From IMG/VR virus record IMGVR_UViG_3300025141_016306, positions 1-64,000 of that record: a stretch of 64,000 nt of DNA. One strand, written 5' to 3'. Shown here piece after piece: positions 36,101-45,898 of the stretch. How positions within the stretch are numbered: position 1 is the first letter of the stretch; every line of letters begins with the position of its first letter. Source of the stretch: a virus. A model generated the notes under the pieces. It searched no databases. It had not been told where the DNA came from and worked only from the letters and a program-made list of their open reading frames with translations. The position numbers and the translations under genes were made by a program.

Positions 36101-39100
36101 TTCCAAAACAATGAATGTTCGCGGAGCGGCTCAAACGCGTTCTCCCATCGTCCTCCCGCCAGTCCTCCCTGGGCATAGTTCCATGCAGACCCTAGTGGGG
36201 TATAATAATGCCTGTCCGACTCGATGCTGCCATTGGTTTCGATTAACGTATAATCTTTATGCAAAAGAGGCCTAATCTGAGGGAAAAGCAGTATTAGCTT
36301 CGTTTCATTAAGAAAGTTTGCCACTTGTTTGCGCGGCAGCGCTTGGTTCGAGACGGCTGCGCTTTCCCACATTGCGAATTCGTTACGTAACAGGTTTCTC
36401 TGCTTTTCCGTCAACTTGGTGAAAAAGTTTTGCCTATAATTCAATTCTACAAGCTTCTCGGTTACAAAGCCCGAATTGACTCCGCCCAACGCCTTTTCTA
36501 GATCATTGGTTTTTATTGCAGTGGGGGGATTTGCTGAGAAATTGCGCATGGGTTCATGATGGCGTCTTTGGAATGTAAATTGATTGGACGTTTTGGTCTG
36601 ACCGGCGGTCTCATCTATCAGGTCAAAAAAGAGCATCGTTTCTTCGTGGTGCCATGCCGAAAGGCCTACCCCGCCCTCCTCCGTGAGATCTTTCGAGGTG
36701 CTGTCGGCGACGGCTTCCATGGCGTCGCCGATGTCGGCCCAAAGGCCCCCAAACGCGCCTTCATCCAGCACGGTGTCGAGCAGCTCACTCGCTTCCAGCT
36801 CGAAGCTGCCTAATTCTTCGGCATATGGGCTCTTTGTGCCGGTGTGGAGAGCGTACGCTCCGCCATGGCCATCTTCCAAGGGCACCGTGAGATCGATTTC
36901 CCATGCGTCTCCCATTCCGTTGAGATAAGAGGTTAATTGTTCGTTTTGCAAAACCTTTAATTGGTCGGATTTTTCAATCACATCCAACAACTTCAAATGA
37001 GTCTCGTTCGCGGTTGTCCCTGCTTTGGTACCCGGGTCTGTGATTGCCACCTGCTGAACCAATCGTCTATCAAAATATCCGGGAGTGTTGTCAAGTTCTT
37101 CAGGCATGCCTTTGAAAAGCATATTTTTCACATACTGCACCTGCTCATGAATGAGAATGTCCAAGGCCGTTCGAGTGCTCATCGTTTCGTCCATATAGAC
37201 AATACGGGAAATGTCGCGAATGAACTCTTCCATAATTTCAGTATAAAAGTCGTCAATACCGCTGCCGGCAACTGTTTTAAACTGTCTTTGCAAGGCTCTC
37301 TCAATTTCTTCAAAAAGATAGACATCAAAGAAGGCCTGACGTTTTAACGGCGAGCCTGCTACGGATTTGGCCATCTCGGTGGCGTATTGACCCTCTGTGT
37401 TGGCAAAGCCAAAGATAAAAAGACTTTTCATTACCTCTTTAACGACGATGGAGCGCACCACGCAATCCAATGCAATTTTAATATAGGCAAGATTGGTTGC
37501 GTTTTTCTGGACCGCCATTGGGTTGACGCACTTGAGCGCATCAGTCAAATTTTGAACCTGGGCGTTTAGCACCTTGTGATTGAAAAACCCGAGGAAACAT
37601 TCCCCTGCGGCGGTTTGTGGAATTGCCTTTGTTAGCCTCAATTTCTCAAATATTTGAAGATTGAGGTTGATGGGCTGCCCCTGCTGTTGACGCACATCTA
37701 AAAATAAACCGTTCCGGGACGTTGAAGTCAACAAGTCATGAAACATGTCATTTAATGCTGACATATAAAGATCATTGTCTCGAACAAACTTTTCCAAATT
37801 TATTGAATGTGTGTTGGTTGAGTCACTCATACGACGTCCCGCATAAAACGAGCCTGAAACATATTTGCTCTGGAAATGTTCAAGAACAGGCGGTTTTTCT
37901 GTGGCGTATGTATACACAGACGAGCCCTCGGCGCCTAGAACAGATAAAACCAAATTCGCCTGATTCGACTCTGGGAAGTAAAGATCCAACTCCGCAACAG
38001 CGTCTTCCGCTAGCGCGGCGGCGGATTCGGCGGCAGCTTCTGCTGCAACCTCCGCTTTGGATGGCGCGCCGGGAAGCCAAGATTCCGATTGATTGTGAAG
38101 GTAGAGGCAGACAGCGTTCATTTTTGCCCAGCGCTCTTCTTTAATTTTCTTCCTTCGTATGGCCTCCCACAGAGTGTCGCTGTATGGTGAGCCCATGCCC
38201 TCAAAATATTCTATATCTAGAGGGCCGGTGTTTATCCAGGCTTTGACCTGATCATAAATCTCCAGCATGACCGGCCAATCCTCGTAGGTAATGCCCGTCA
38301 CCGCGGTGGAGTCCTCGGGGTAGAGAACGCTGCCCCATTTGGATGCTGGGTTTACCGCAAGCTTGTTTGCGCATGCTGCGAATTTTTGTTTATATTCTGT
38401 TTGCAATGTGGGCAGTGATTCCTGAAAGTCGCTTATCTGCGTGGCCGTCGGAACATACTCATCCAGCGGGACGTCTACGGTGACGTTATAATACGTCTGT
38501 GTCGACTGGTTGAGGGCCTCCACCTGCTTTTTGGGGTCCAAGTGCATATGCATCGCTTTTCGAATCTTTTCGGTATCAGAAGGGGGGGAGCCAGGAACAG
38601 AAGAGGCGTCGACAATGAGTTTTGCATTCTCCCAGCGCCTAACGCAGCTGCTGTCCTGGTCCGCGATGCCCATCAGCACGAAATTTTTGCCGTACCAAAT
38701 CTGGTGTACTGAGGCTGCTATAGCGAAGCCCCATTTTTGCGCCTCTTCGTCATCCCAGCCCGTCTCCGAATCCAACAGATATTGGAATTGGCTGACCTGT
38801 GGGTCTTGAAACACATATGAGCCGACTTGCATCGTCAGGGTCGTCTGCAACAGCGGCGCAATCGCAGGGAAGGGTGTATTCGCGTAGAAAAACTGAATGC
38901 GTCTATCGATATCCATGCCATCAGGAAGCGCGCTAGGGTCAAAACTGAACATGATGCGTTTGCCGTCGGGAGACGCCGTAAAAAAGGCTGTTTTTGCTGC
39001 CGCATCTTCAGGGTTAAGCATAGAAATAATAGCACTTTGAAGCCTTGAGGCTGCAATGCCTGAATTTCTGCGCTCTGCGGTAGGCAAAAGCGCGATGCGC

Positions 39101-42100
39101 ATCGCCTCGATTTCATCGTCATCCGAGTCCGGGCCGGCAATCCTATTCGCGTTATATGGGGGCACCACGGATATCCCACCTTGTTCCCCGATAAACCCAT
39201 ATAAGTCTCTATATATATCTTTGATGCGACTTATTTCTATCTCAAAAACATTCTCCAAGTTCCCAAAAATAGCGTTGGCCGCCTGGGCGCTGGCAAACTT
39301 TTGGGATTCATGGTATGGATCAATAGACGGTTTGCTTTCGTCGTTATCATCATCGGAACAAGTCTGAGTGGGCGTCATTGGACCGCCCAAAATGTCCCCA
39401 ACGTTGTTAAGTGCTTGATTTAACAGGCTTCTGCGGTTTGCGTCTGCATCCGACATGGCTTTCATAAGCTCTTCTGGGGTCATGTATTTCGACAACTCTA
39501 ACTTCTTGATGTCTTCGTTTGTTGCCCCGCAGAGGTTTAAAATTATTTTTCTCTGCCTATCGTATGCGTTTCTAGCTGCAATGAGCAGAGCGGGATCGAT
39601 GTCTTTGGCAAGCATCTCAACAAAAGCATATACACCGTTCTCGTTAACATAGTATTCATAAAACTGCGTGCCTTGAAGGTATTGCAAAGATTTCAACAAA
39701 TCCAACAATTTATAATGGAGGCGGTTGGAGCCCGTTTGACGCAGCAATGCCACCATTTCGTTAATGGTAAAAGCAGCCGAGATATCAGCCAATAATTTCT
39801 TGTATTCTGCCAAGGTTAACTTTGTGGCGGCGGAGATCTCAATGAACCCTTTGCTGTTTTTAACGCTGCCGGAGCGGGCGCTAGCGTTCATAAACTCGCT
39901 AAGATCTATTTTTCCGAGGGGAGTTTCAGGTGCATTGGCTTTTTCTGAATCTGAACACGCTGACATTAAACTTCTCATAATATACATGATGCCATTTACG
40001 ATCAGATCTCGAACCAAATTCATGGCCAAGTCATAAAGCGCTTCTTTGAACCCCTCCAGGATATCCAGAACAGGGAAATCAGTCTGCAAGAACATCTCCA
40101 CCCTGCGCTCTGCCGCTTCCGCAACCTTTTCGGCATCTTCTCCGATCTTTTTGGCAACTTCCTCTGCATTAGAGATTAAGTAATAGAGTGCATAAAGCGC
40201 GGCGGGTACAATAGCAAAAATCGCTGCGCAGATCAAAAGGCCGTCGTCCGGATCGTTAAAGAGATCGTCCAAGACCCCCTCTGCCGCTTGTTTGCCGCCC
40301 TTCATTTCAAAGCTTTTCTTAAAGGTGGCCATGGCACCTGTGTCGATCTTTTCAATATGCGCCAAAATTAGACCGCAAAGAGGGCGCAAATCGTTTTGGA
40401 AATGCTTCTGCCGCTCTTTCTTTTTCAGACCGGTCCAGTAGCCCGTCAATCCCAGTGTCTTTTTTGCGTCGTTGTATTTTGTGAGCACTTCTGGTCCGAA
40501 AGTTGTAATTGCGCGATGGGATGATGCGCCACCGTCGCCTAATTTTAGAAAACGTTCGATTGCGCCGACTTCGTTGGTTTGGCTCAGCGCAACACCGGGC
40601 GGTGCTTCAGAAAAGGGATTCACTGTGGCCAAAATGGGGATGAACGTGTTGATGAGGAATTCATAGGCGTCGACTTGTTTCTGAATTGCGCCTGACGCTT
40701 CTTCTAATTCGTCAATCTCCCCTGTTAACTCAGAAAGTTCTGCTTGGTAGGTCTCTAAGAGATGGCGCTCGTTGGGTGGCACTTTATTTTTACCCAGTAA
40801 TTTCTCTCGTTCCTGCTGCTCGGTGATTCGAGCTTCGAGCGCTTGCACGCGTTTTGCCTTGCGCGCAATTTTATTATCCAAATTTGGGCTGACAAAAGAG
40901 TCGTCGGCTGGTTTGTCTTGACGCGCGGCTTGTGCCCTTTTCGCGGCCCATTGTTCGTTCAAGTCTACAAGAAAAAGTTCCAAATTCTCTTTCTTTTGCC
41001 ATGTGGACAGTTGATTACCGACAGAGATGGATTCCCCGATTTTCTTCGCGCCCCAAGCTGCTGCGCTAGCGACGCCATCTTGCAGCCCTTTATCCAAAGT
41101 TTCCATGGCAGCAGATAATTTCGCTGCTATCGCTTGGCCCTGCGGGCCCTGTTTTGCGACAGCGTCGACAATTTCATCCTGATAAGACCGATACTTCATA
41201 ATGGCGCTGCGGCAAAATTGCCTCTTAAGTTCATCAATGCCCAAAAGCTGCATGAGGCATTGCGCCGACATTTTTATCAAGTGTGGGATCGAAATATGAT
41301 TTAGCACCGACTTATAAAGATCATCGATGTCATCAATATTCTCAAATTTCCCCATCATAAAATTGTCGCCAAGGACATCGCCAATTTTCTCATATTGCGT
41401 GGCGACTTCTGCCCGGGCATTTTGTTTCGCCATCTCGTTTATGCTAGCCTTCGAGGGGCGCGTCTTTTTATAAAAATCATCATCCAAAAGCCGCACATCC
41501 CCAATAAGAAACTCTTCAATTATCGTTTTGGTTACCGCGGAGTGAGTAAAATAAGGCATCGGATAGATATATTTCCGAAGAAACTTTTCGCAATCTTCCG
41601 GCTTTTTAAAAGGAGAATTCGCCGTGACAGTGTATTTTGCAAAAATTTCTTTTAAATGTACAATCAGCGCGTTGGTGGTTGGGTTGAGGAAAAGCCGATG
41701 GTTGACGAGAGAGTCCTGTCGCAAGGATTGTGCAAATTCCTCCTCTGATTTCCAGGCGCCGGCGGAAAGGCGTTGCCATTCCCATGTTTTCTTCGAATCT
41801 TTGGGCTCAAACACTGCGATGGGGGCGCCTGGATGTCGATGGCTGCCTACTTTTAGATCAGTTAAACTGAAGCTCATGTCGAATTTAAAGTTTATCATTG
41901 TTGAGGGAGGGATCTTTGGCTTCCCGCTGGCACCTGCTGGGAGCGCGTTTCTCACAACCGTCCCAATATCCGTTTGTAATGCGACTAATCGGTCAATTTG
42001 AAGTTGCAAGTTAAGGGGCTTTTCAAGCTTTATACCATAAGCCCTTATTCTATTATCCAAGTCGGTGAGAACTTTAGTCGCGAGATCTGCGTATGCTTTT

Positions 42101-42861
42101 AACCCTTGAAGAGAGTAATTAACCGAATAGTAGTCATAGACCTCTTTGCCGACTTTCTTAGATATTTTTCTTGAACTTTCCTTTTTCATTGTTACGGTTT
42201 GGGGGGGCGCTGTGCTTTGTATCGTCTTTTTCTGTTTTACCGTATTTGTCCGCGGATCGTCCTTCGCGGCTTTCTGAATCTTTTCTTGTTTTTTCTGGTT
42301 GGTGGCAGCCTCTGCATATTGACCAGCGTCGGAAGGGTTGTTCTCAAGCAGCGCTTTCTTATTCCAATATCTCATGAAAACGGCTGGTAAAATAGACACT
42401 TCGTACATGATATCAGAAGGCGTGATGCCGGGGTGAACCGGCGCAATCTTTTGAAGATTTAGTATGCTGGAGGCCGCTTTAAGGTCGTTGAATGCGGCGG
42501 TTGTGAGTTTCTTTTTAGATTTGGCTTTCAAATAGTTGCCATCGATCAAATCAAGAATGAATTTTTCCAACACCATTTCGATACGGCCATATTCCCCTTC
42601 TGTCGGGCTCGTGTCAATTTTTGATGCTTTATCATAATCTTTTTGATCAAATTCAAGGACTCCCAACATAATGAAGGGAGTCGGCTTTTTAAGCCCTCCT
42701 GACCAGCCTTTGCCCTCGGTGTATCCTACGTCATACTCGGATCGCCAAAGTTGCTTATAAAAAGGAAAATTGTGGAACCGATTGTTCTGCGCAAACACCG
42801 CGAAAGCCTCAAATTTGGGCTCGCGGCTGGCTGCATACATTTTTATTACAGGAGGTTTCAT
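33163..42861 (-). CDS. Giant baseplate-region protein of unknown function (3232 aa)
   Basis: 3232 residues, the largest gene in the window. One clear hydrophobic segment (LLICAAIFAIVPAALYALYYLI, about 865-890; quoted only to locate it by L, I, A and Y content) is followed by a charged coiled-coil stretch. Further coiled coil lies around 630-740. A tryptophan cluster WWWRHW occurs near 2715. The C-terminus is Pro/Glu/Thr-rich and probably disordered. Between these lie globular regions with many W and Y. It lies between a spike-like gene and gp25. A tape measure is conceivable from size and hydrophobic segment, but the globular Trp-rich make-up argues against it. I do not recognise a family. 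Confidence 0.75.
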   Translation of the reverse strand: MKPPVIKMYAASREPKFEAFAVFAQNNRFHNFPFYKQLWRSEYDVGYTEGKGWSGGLKKPTPFIMLGVLEFDQKDYDKASKIDTSPTEGEYGRIEMVLEKFILDLIDGNYLKAKSKKKLTTAAFNDLKAASSILNLQKIAPVHPGITPSDIMYEVSILPAVFMRYWNKKALLENNPSDAGQYAEAATNQKKQEKIQKAAKDDPRTNTVKQKKTIQSTAPPQTVTMKKESSRKISKKVGKEVYDYYSVNYSLQGLKAYADLATKVLTDLDNRIRAYGIKLEKPLNLQLQIDRLVALQTDIGTVVRNALPAGASGKPKIPPSTMINFKFDMSFSLTDLKVGSHRHPGAPIAVFEPKDSKKTWEWQRLSAGAWKSEEEFAQSLRQDSLVNHRLFLNPTTNALIVHLKEIFAKYTVTANSPFKKPEDCEKFLRKYIYPMPYFTHSAVTKTIIEEFLIGDVRLLDDDFYKKTRPSKASINEMAKQNARAEVATQYEKIGDVLGDNFMMGKFENIDDIDDLYKSVLNHISIPHLIKMSAQCLMQLLGIDELKRQFCRSAIMKYRSYQDEIVDAVAKQGPQGQAIAAKLSAAMETLDKGLQDGVASAAAWGAKKIGESISVGNQLSTWQKKENLELFLVDLNEQWAAKRAQAARQDKPADDSFVSPNLDNKIARKAKRVQALEARITEQQEREKLLGKNKVPPNERHLLETYQAELSELTGEIDELEEASGAIQKQVDAYEFLINTFIPILATVNPFSEAPPGVALSQTNEVGAIERFLKLGDGGASSHRAITTFGPEVLTKYNDAKKTLGLTGYWTGLKKKERQKHFQNDLRPLCGLILAHIEKIDTGAMATFKKSFEMKGGKQAAEGVLDDLFNDPDDGLLICAAIFAIVPAALYALYYLISNAEEVAKKIGEDAEKVAEAAERRVEMFLQTDFPVLDILEGFKEALYDLAMNLVRDLIVNGIMYIMRSLMSACSDSEKANAPETPLGKIDLSEFMNASARSGSVKNSKGFIEISAATKLTLAEYKKLLADISAAFTINEMVALLRQTGSNRLHYKLLDLLKSLQYLQGTQFYEYYVNENGVYAFVEMLAKDIDPALLIAARNAYDRQRKIILNLCGATNEDIKKLELSKYMTPEELMKAMSDADANRRSLLNQALNNVGDILGGPMTPTQTCSDDDNDESKPSIDPYHESQKFASAQAANAIFGNLENVFEIEISRIKDIYRDLYGFIGEQGGISVVPPYNANRIAGPDSDDDEIEAMRIALLPTAERRNSGIAASRLQSAIISMLNPEDAAAKTAFFTASPDGKRIMFSFDPSALPDGMDIDRRIQFFYANTPFPAIAPLLQTTLTMQVGSYVFQDPQVSQFQYLLDSETGWDDEEAQKWGFAIAASVHQIWYGKNFVLMGIADQDSSCVRRWENAKLIVDASSVPGSPPSDTEKIRKAMHMHLDPKKQVEALNQSTQTYYNVTVDVPLDEYVPTATQISDFQESLPTLQTEYKQKFAACANKLAVNPASKWGSVLYPEDSTAVTGITYEDWPVMLEIYDQVKAWINTGPLDIEYFEGMGSPYSDTLWEAIRRKKIKEERWAKMNAVCLYLHNQSESWLPGAPSKAEVAAEAAAESAAALAEDAVAELDLYFPESNQANLVLSVLGAEGSSVYTYATEKPPVLEHFQSKYVSGSFYAGRRMSDSTNTHSINLEKFVRDNDLYMSALNDMFHDLLTSTSRNGLFLDVRQQQGQPINLNLQIFEKLRLTKAIPQTAAGECFLGFFNHKVLNAQVQNLTDALKCVNPMAVQKNATNLAYIKIALDCVVRSIVVKEVMKSLFIFGFANTEGQYATEMAKSVAGSPLKRQAFFDVYLFEEIERALQRQFKTVAGSGIDDFYTEIMEEFIRDISRIVYMDETMSTRTALDILIHEQVQYVKNMLFKGMPEELDNTPGYFDRRLVQQVAITDPGTKAGTTANETHLKLLDVIEKSDQLKVLQNEQLTSYLNGMGDAWEIDLTVPLEDGHGGAYALHTGTKSPYAEELGSFELEASELLDTVLDEGAFGGLWADIGDAMEAVADSTSKDLTEEGGVGLSAWHHEETMLFFDLIDETAGQTKTSNQFTFQRRHHEPMRNFSANPPTAIKTNDLEKALGGVNSGFVTEKLVELNYRQNFFTKLTEKQRNLLRNEFAMWESAAVSNQALPRKQVANFLNETKLILLFPQIRPLLHKDYTLIETNGSIESDRHYYTPLGSAWNYAQGGLAGGRWENAFEPLREHSLFWKVFRYNFDPDFTDDDKVALMKQYPEMEWAMTGKIYINDFETMVSQFLYPWRAGKGVDAAGVAHAPDLFRTHSTAWKFRDAYANGFTLSDIGSLLPRKQDIVGAVGMGTNILDPSFAAANANSETQALYTLLFQQYGDEALHSAQTDKDRSWWKYLSDEEKNKIESIPGLEHHTRVNFFTWFLSQPVNDILEIKFTTRVAQYVSEIDRPDIRDNFDASALGADLAGAVDEKSSAELAMFLLREKTGKVDLIDSRTTIDGGKPHRYVTFPVYTVQTQIAPDFQSNWFDFAYKIYKKNTQSAQETYKHPTWNDFFSEAKMKSIGIEKTDYEDFKNIYDTYSAANYKENPRGDVSFEWPWLFGVEWKWHDQRKDNDATGVHMDILNSVTRRGPYGYSDVIRKLDWPRGRQITRWAEKTKWREVAYSKTSGWGPAKSSSTADFHLAPSHDAGGHYDGGYRGYHRFTQWWWRHWLHIVDEGKLNNLCFFNDDVIRASANGAATGYDGSKSAKKEAIFKNMKTAYLAALGKTLYGKESFDFLKPHAVQIISYLQTLNINGLNGWIDEQLAMIEHVGAHGVSAAKIAPWYPGDGEGNEPGQTGYNGYDFTIHQHVYAKVVQDFLYQLSLNEFGEELMKVALPDFADPKANWGSADLCAKIRPGAQWETWKDLDDEEVTSLTAYNELQYIKKSDWSTTGTGGNAWDANVGGGADLLTWKSNTLAEFFGFQNAEGTLLDVLGNTRVYPYEYNAPAFDQIADIKDVLFDKNEIKKDIYTLTAKFADKKVGPEEFMGKMIEGAPCEKREFFTKLLQSFFVKEQSTILTLMFRILLEKYYPAVEYNFDGTTAAATETLLSAVAVATGDYQRTPAAGDGSPAFNIDLGAIGLGILKSFLGAMANTVDPFWKTPWIWKGGPGPFTPIGVAAKLLNGYNPNFSSAQDMRVEPPSCDHLVAGEAKQIKYGPLLLPPSTETPPEPPNETPPPTAEET

Positions 42862-42877
42862 TTTTTATTCCTTCGAA

Positions 42878-44392
42878 TTAATTGGTTCTATTCTTCTCGC
42901 TAAGAATGCTGTAGGCTCCGATCTTCTCTAGTGCGTTGAAATCATTATTAATTCTATTAAAAGTTTGGCTTATTGCGCCTTGCATTTGCTGTAGACCCTC
43001 TAGAAGAACTTTGGCGCCGCCCATCATCCCGCCTTGAGACGGTAGGTTTTGACCGCCCAAGACGGCCGTTGGGTTGCCAGTGCCCATCGTGCCGAGCAAA
43101 ATTGTAAAAGGATCATAATGGCGGTGCATGGCCATTTGCCCATTAAACACTCCTTGCGCAGTAATATGCTGATATACCACAGACGAGAGATTGTCGACGA
43201 CCTTGGAGAGGGATTTTAAATATTGCAGCAAATTATAGCCCTTTACGAGCGGCTGCAAGTCTCTGTCGTTATTGCCGGCGATTAAATCGATGCCGTAGTG
43301 CGCAGCAATATCACCTCCTCTAGAATTTGTAGAGTTTGTTCCGGTGATCAAGCGGATACCGGATTCGCGAGACATCAAAACAACGTCATCGGCTTTGATA
43401 GCTGCTAAAGATTGGGGTCGGCGTTTGCCGGCAACCTTTTTATAAGTGCCACCGGTAACGCCGAGCAGTGTTTTTGAATCTGACTTCTGAGATAGATAAA
43501 CGTATGCAGCATCTTCTTTCAAGTTGTTAGGGGTCCGTAAAACAATATCATCTCCGGCTGGTTCGCCGGCTTCTTCGGTTCCGGCATCCGTGCTTTTGCC
43601 GGCATAGAGATAACATGAACCGCAACTGGTGTGACCTTTAAAGCGATATATTTCGTCGCGACTTACTTGTAGGCCGGCGTTTGCCTCTCCGGATACCAAT
43701 TTGTCTCCAGGGTAGAGCATGGGCACAGGAACTTTTTCGATTAAGCGGTCCCCGTTGATTCCGTCGAATTTGGAAGAAACATCGGATGGGAGACCCCCAA
43801 TTTGGGCTTTTTGACGCTCCGTTAGATTTTTTTCTTGTACCGCGCGGTTTTTCTTATCACTAGGCTTTGTCGAGGAACGGGCCTGCGCGGCGGGGTTGAA
43901 ACTGCTCGCTCCGGGATCGCTGACGGCGGTGCTTATATCCTCGTCCGCCGCGTCGGCGGGCAATTTTACGAAGCGCTCATTGTATTCTTCCAGCCGTTGT
44001 TGGGCCGCGGCCCTTCTTTGGGCCGCAAAAGCCTTAAAATCTTCTTCCTGTTGTTGGATTATGTCGGCGATGGCCGCGGTGTCATATTTAAATATAGAAT
44101 CATATTGTGTGTTGATTTCCTCAACGTTCGCCAAGCGATAATTCAGACTCAGCGTATAATCCAGGAACTCTTTTTTGAATTCTTTCTTGCCGGCGGCACC
44201 GCTAAATCTTGAAGGTATGATATCTTCTTCGCGGTTGTAGATCTCGTCGAGCAAGTTAACAAAAGCTGCGCGGTCGTTGGGAAGAAGGAAGTACTTCTTC
44301 TCCTGCGATGCAAGGTCATGATTAATATTAAAAATTATATTTAAATTATTCTGTCCTACTTTTTCTGCTTCGCAGTCTAATATTAAAGTCAT
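42878..44392 (-). CDS. Putative baseplate hub or spike-associated structural protein
   Basis: 504 residues. The N-terminal 200 are helical and charged, with an Ala/Gln-rich coiled coil around 115-150. The C-terminal half contains DDVVLMSRESGIRLITG and GIDLIAGNNDRDLQPLVKG, a beta-rich pattern like the repeating strands of central spike and gp5-type C-terminal domains. A helical C-terminus (LLEGLQQMQGAISQTFNRIN) may form oligomers. It is directly downstream of the amidase-carrying gene, 12 bases away, so both likely act at the tail tip. The spike assignment is inferred from pattern and position. Confidence 0.55.
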   Translation of the reverse strand: MTLILDCEAEKVGQNNLNIIFNINHDLASQEKKYFLLPNDRAAFVNLLDEIYNREEDIIPSRFSGAAGKKEFKKEFLDYTLSLNYRLANVEEINTQYDSIFKYDTAAIADIIQQQEEDFKAFAAQRRAAAQQRLEEYNERFVKLPADAADEDISTAVSDPGASSFNPAAQARSSTKPSDKKNRAVQEKNLTERQKAQIGGLPSDVSSKFDGINGDRLIEKVPVPMLYPGDKLVSGEANAGLQVSRDEIYRFKGHTSCGSCYLYAGKSTDAGTEEAGEPAGDDIVLRTPNNLKEDAAYVYLSQKSDSKTLLGVTGGTYKKVAGKRRPQSLAAIKADDVVLMSRESGIRLITGTNSTNSRGGDIAAHYGIDLIAGNNDRDLQPLVKGYNLLQYLKSLSKVVDNLSSVVYQHITAQGVFNGQMAMHRHYDPFTILLGTMGTGNPTAVLGGQNLPSQGGMMGGAKVLLEGLQQMQGAISQTFNRINNDFNALEKIGAYSILSEKNRTN

Positions 44393-44404
44393 AATGGATT
44401 AATC

Positions 44405-45898
44405 CTACAGAAATACGCCGTGGCCCGGCTTTGGACCCGTCGATGCAAGACCCAAGAGGATTGGACCACTCGGTATCGTGCGGCTCGGGTATTTACCGGT
44501 AGAAACCCATTTGGCGGCTAATTGATTCATATTGTCCAGCACGCGATTATAGGCTGCGGCGTGGGACAACCCTTTCACCATGCGCAGCCACAGATAATAT
44601 ACCGTTACGCGGCCATCAGATTTAGCGGCAAGTTGGCCGTGAGCCACAATGCCGGTAGAATTCGCGGGCGCTTTGCCAAAATACATCCCTCCACTTCTGA
44701 CACCTGGAAACTTTAGGGGAATATTTGGCTTGGCTTTTCGGATGGCCTTGACGGTGTTGTATGCAGCTTTCATGGCTATGGCGTTGGGGATAACCAGTTG
44801 TTTGCCCCAGCCAAAGGGAAAAAACGCAACGCGCTGGTTTTTGGGGTCCCTCAATCCGTCGCTCTTTTTTGGCATTGAGGGTGCCTTTTTCATTCCTGGT
44901 TTATAGGAGGTCTTCGTCCATTGGCACCGTACGGCCATATCTATGCCGATTGAGCGCGGATTCCAGTTCCCAGCATGCCAGGTTTGACGATCTATAGAAA
45001 CATATTGTTTCACATTCCCATTGGCGCTTATGCTGAGATGCGTTCCTAATCCTCTGTTGTTCAACACCCTCACCATTCCCTCTGCTGTGGACGTGCAAGA
45101 ATCATGAATAATGATAAGATCAATGTTCCTTCGTCTTTTAGAACTTCCGAACCTCTTCTCTTTCGTTATCCACGAAGCTAAAACTTCCGGGATTTCGTGC
45201 GTTGTTATCTCCGCAACTGTTGGGTGGGGCTTTTCTTTGGGGGTTGATGCTGCCTCTCTCTTTGCTTTGGCGGCCGCTTTGGCTTTCTCTTCCGCTGACG
45301 GCGCAGGATCTAACTCTGGGGCGCCCCAGCCGGCTGAAGTAGGAGCGCGGGGACCCTCCCCGTCATTAGCCGCTTTGCTAACATCCGGATCGTCATGAGG
45401 ATTATCCGGGTTGTCGGTGCCCGCGGGACTGGGAGTAAGAAGACTTATTATACGTATTAATTTGGGCGCTGAAAAATTGGCACTATCGCCGAAGGACACC
45501 TCCACCTCGGAACCGGCCGGGATAGAATCTAGCGCCGTGTGGGTAAGAGGGTCTTTAAGCACGTCGTCCTCAGACGTAAATGCAGGGTACGACATCATAC
45601 GTGCAAAGTCGCGCGGCGATTCTGGTAGCGGCAGAAGGGCATGCAACTCAGGTATTCGGGCTAATACTCGCACCGACGTTTTATCCTCAACCTTGATTGA
45701 GGGAAGCTGTGCCAATACGATGGCCGTGTACTTAGTCTGTGACTTTAATTTGTTGGGTTCAAAAGTGTCAATCATCGCCTTGCGAAGTTGATTTATCGAA
45801 CCCTCCAGTTTGGGATCAAAAAGAATGCGCTCCGACTGGAATTTCGCTATATTGTTGTTCACCGTCTGATTATATATGCTTTCTAATTCCTTGGCCAT
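44405..45898 (-). CDS. Tail-tip peptidoglycan hydrolase with N-acetylmuramoyl-L-alanine amidase domain
   Basis: 497 residues in three parts. Residues 1-155 form a beta-rich region (SVRVLARIPELHALLP, AGSEVEVSFGD) resembling the OB-like domain of hub protein gp5. A disordered Pro/Ala/Lys linker covers about 156-225. Residues about 255-460 are an Amidase_2-type domain, with IDLIIIHDSC (H265), TWHAGNW (H308) and VAHGQLAAKSDGR (H420) as zinc ligands. The enzyme cuts the amide bond between muramic acid and the stem peptide. T4 gp5 carries a lysozyme in this role; here an amidase seems to have taken its place. It is also the only cell-wall hydrolase I see in the window. Confidence 0.82.
   Translation of the reverse strand: MAKELESIYNQTVNNNIAKFQSERILFDPKLEGSINQLRKAMIDTFEPNKLKSQTKYTAIVLAQLPSIKVEDKTSVRVLARIPELHALLPLPESPRDFARMMSYPAFTSEDDVLKDPLTHTALDSIPAGSEVEVSFGDSANFSAPKLIRIISLLTPSPAGTDNPDNPHDDPDVSKAANDGEGPRAPTSAGWGAPELDPAPSAEEKAKAAAKAKREAASTPKEKPHPTVAEITTHEIPEVLASWITKEKRFGSSKRRRNIDLIIIHDSCTSTAEGMVRVLNNRGLGTHLSISANGNVKQYVSIDRQTWHAGNWNPRSIGIDMAVRCQWTKTSYKPGMKKAPSMPKKSDGLRDPKNQRVAFFPFGWGKQLVIPNAIAMKAAYNTVKAIRKAKPNIPLKFPGVRSGGMYFGKAPANSTGIVAHGQLAAKSDGRVTVYYLWLRMVKGLSHAAAYNRVLDNMNQLAAKWVSTGKYPSRTIPSGPILLGLASTGPKPGHGVFL

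Noticed and set aside
33163-42861. Calling the 3232-residue protein the tail tape measure
   Set aside because: Length and one hydrophobic segment would fit, but long coiled-coil content is lacking and the protein is rich in Trp/Tyr globular regions. It also lies between spike and gp25-like genes rather than beside tail-tube genes.
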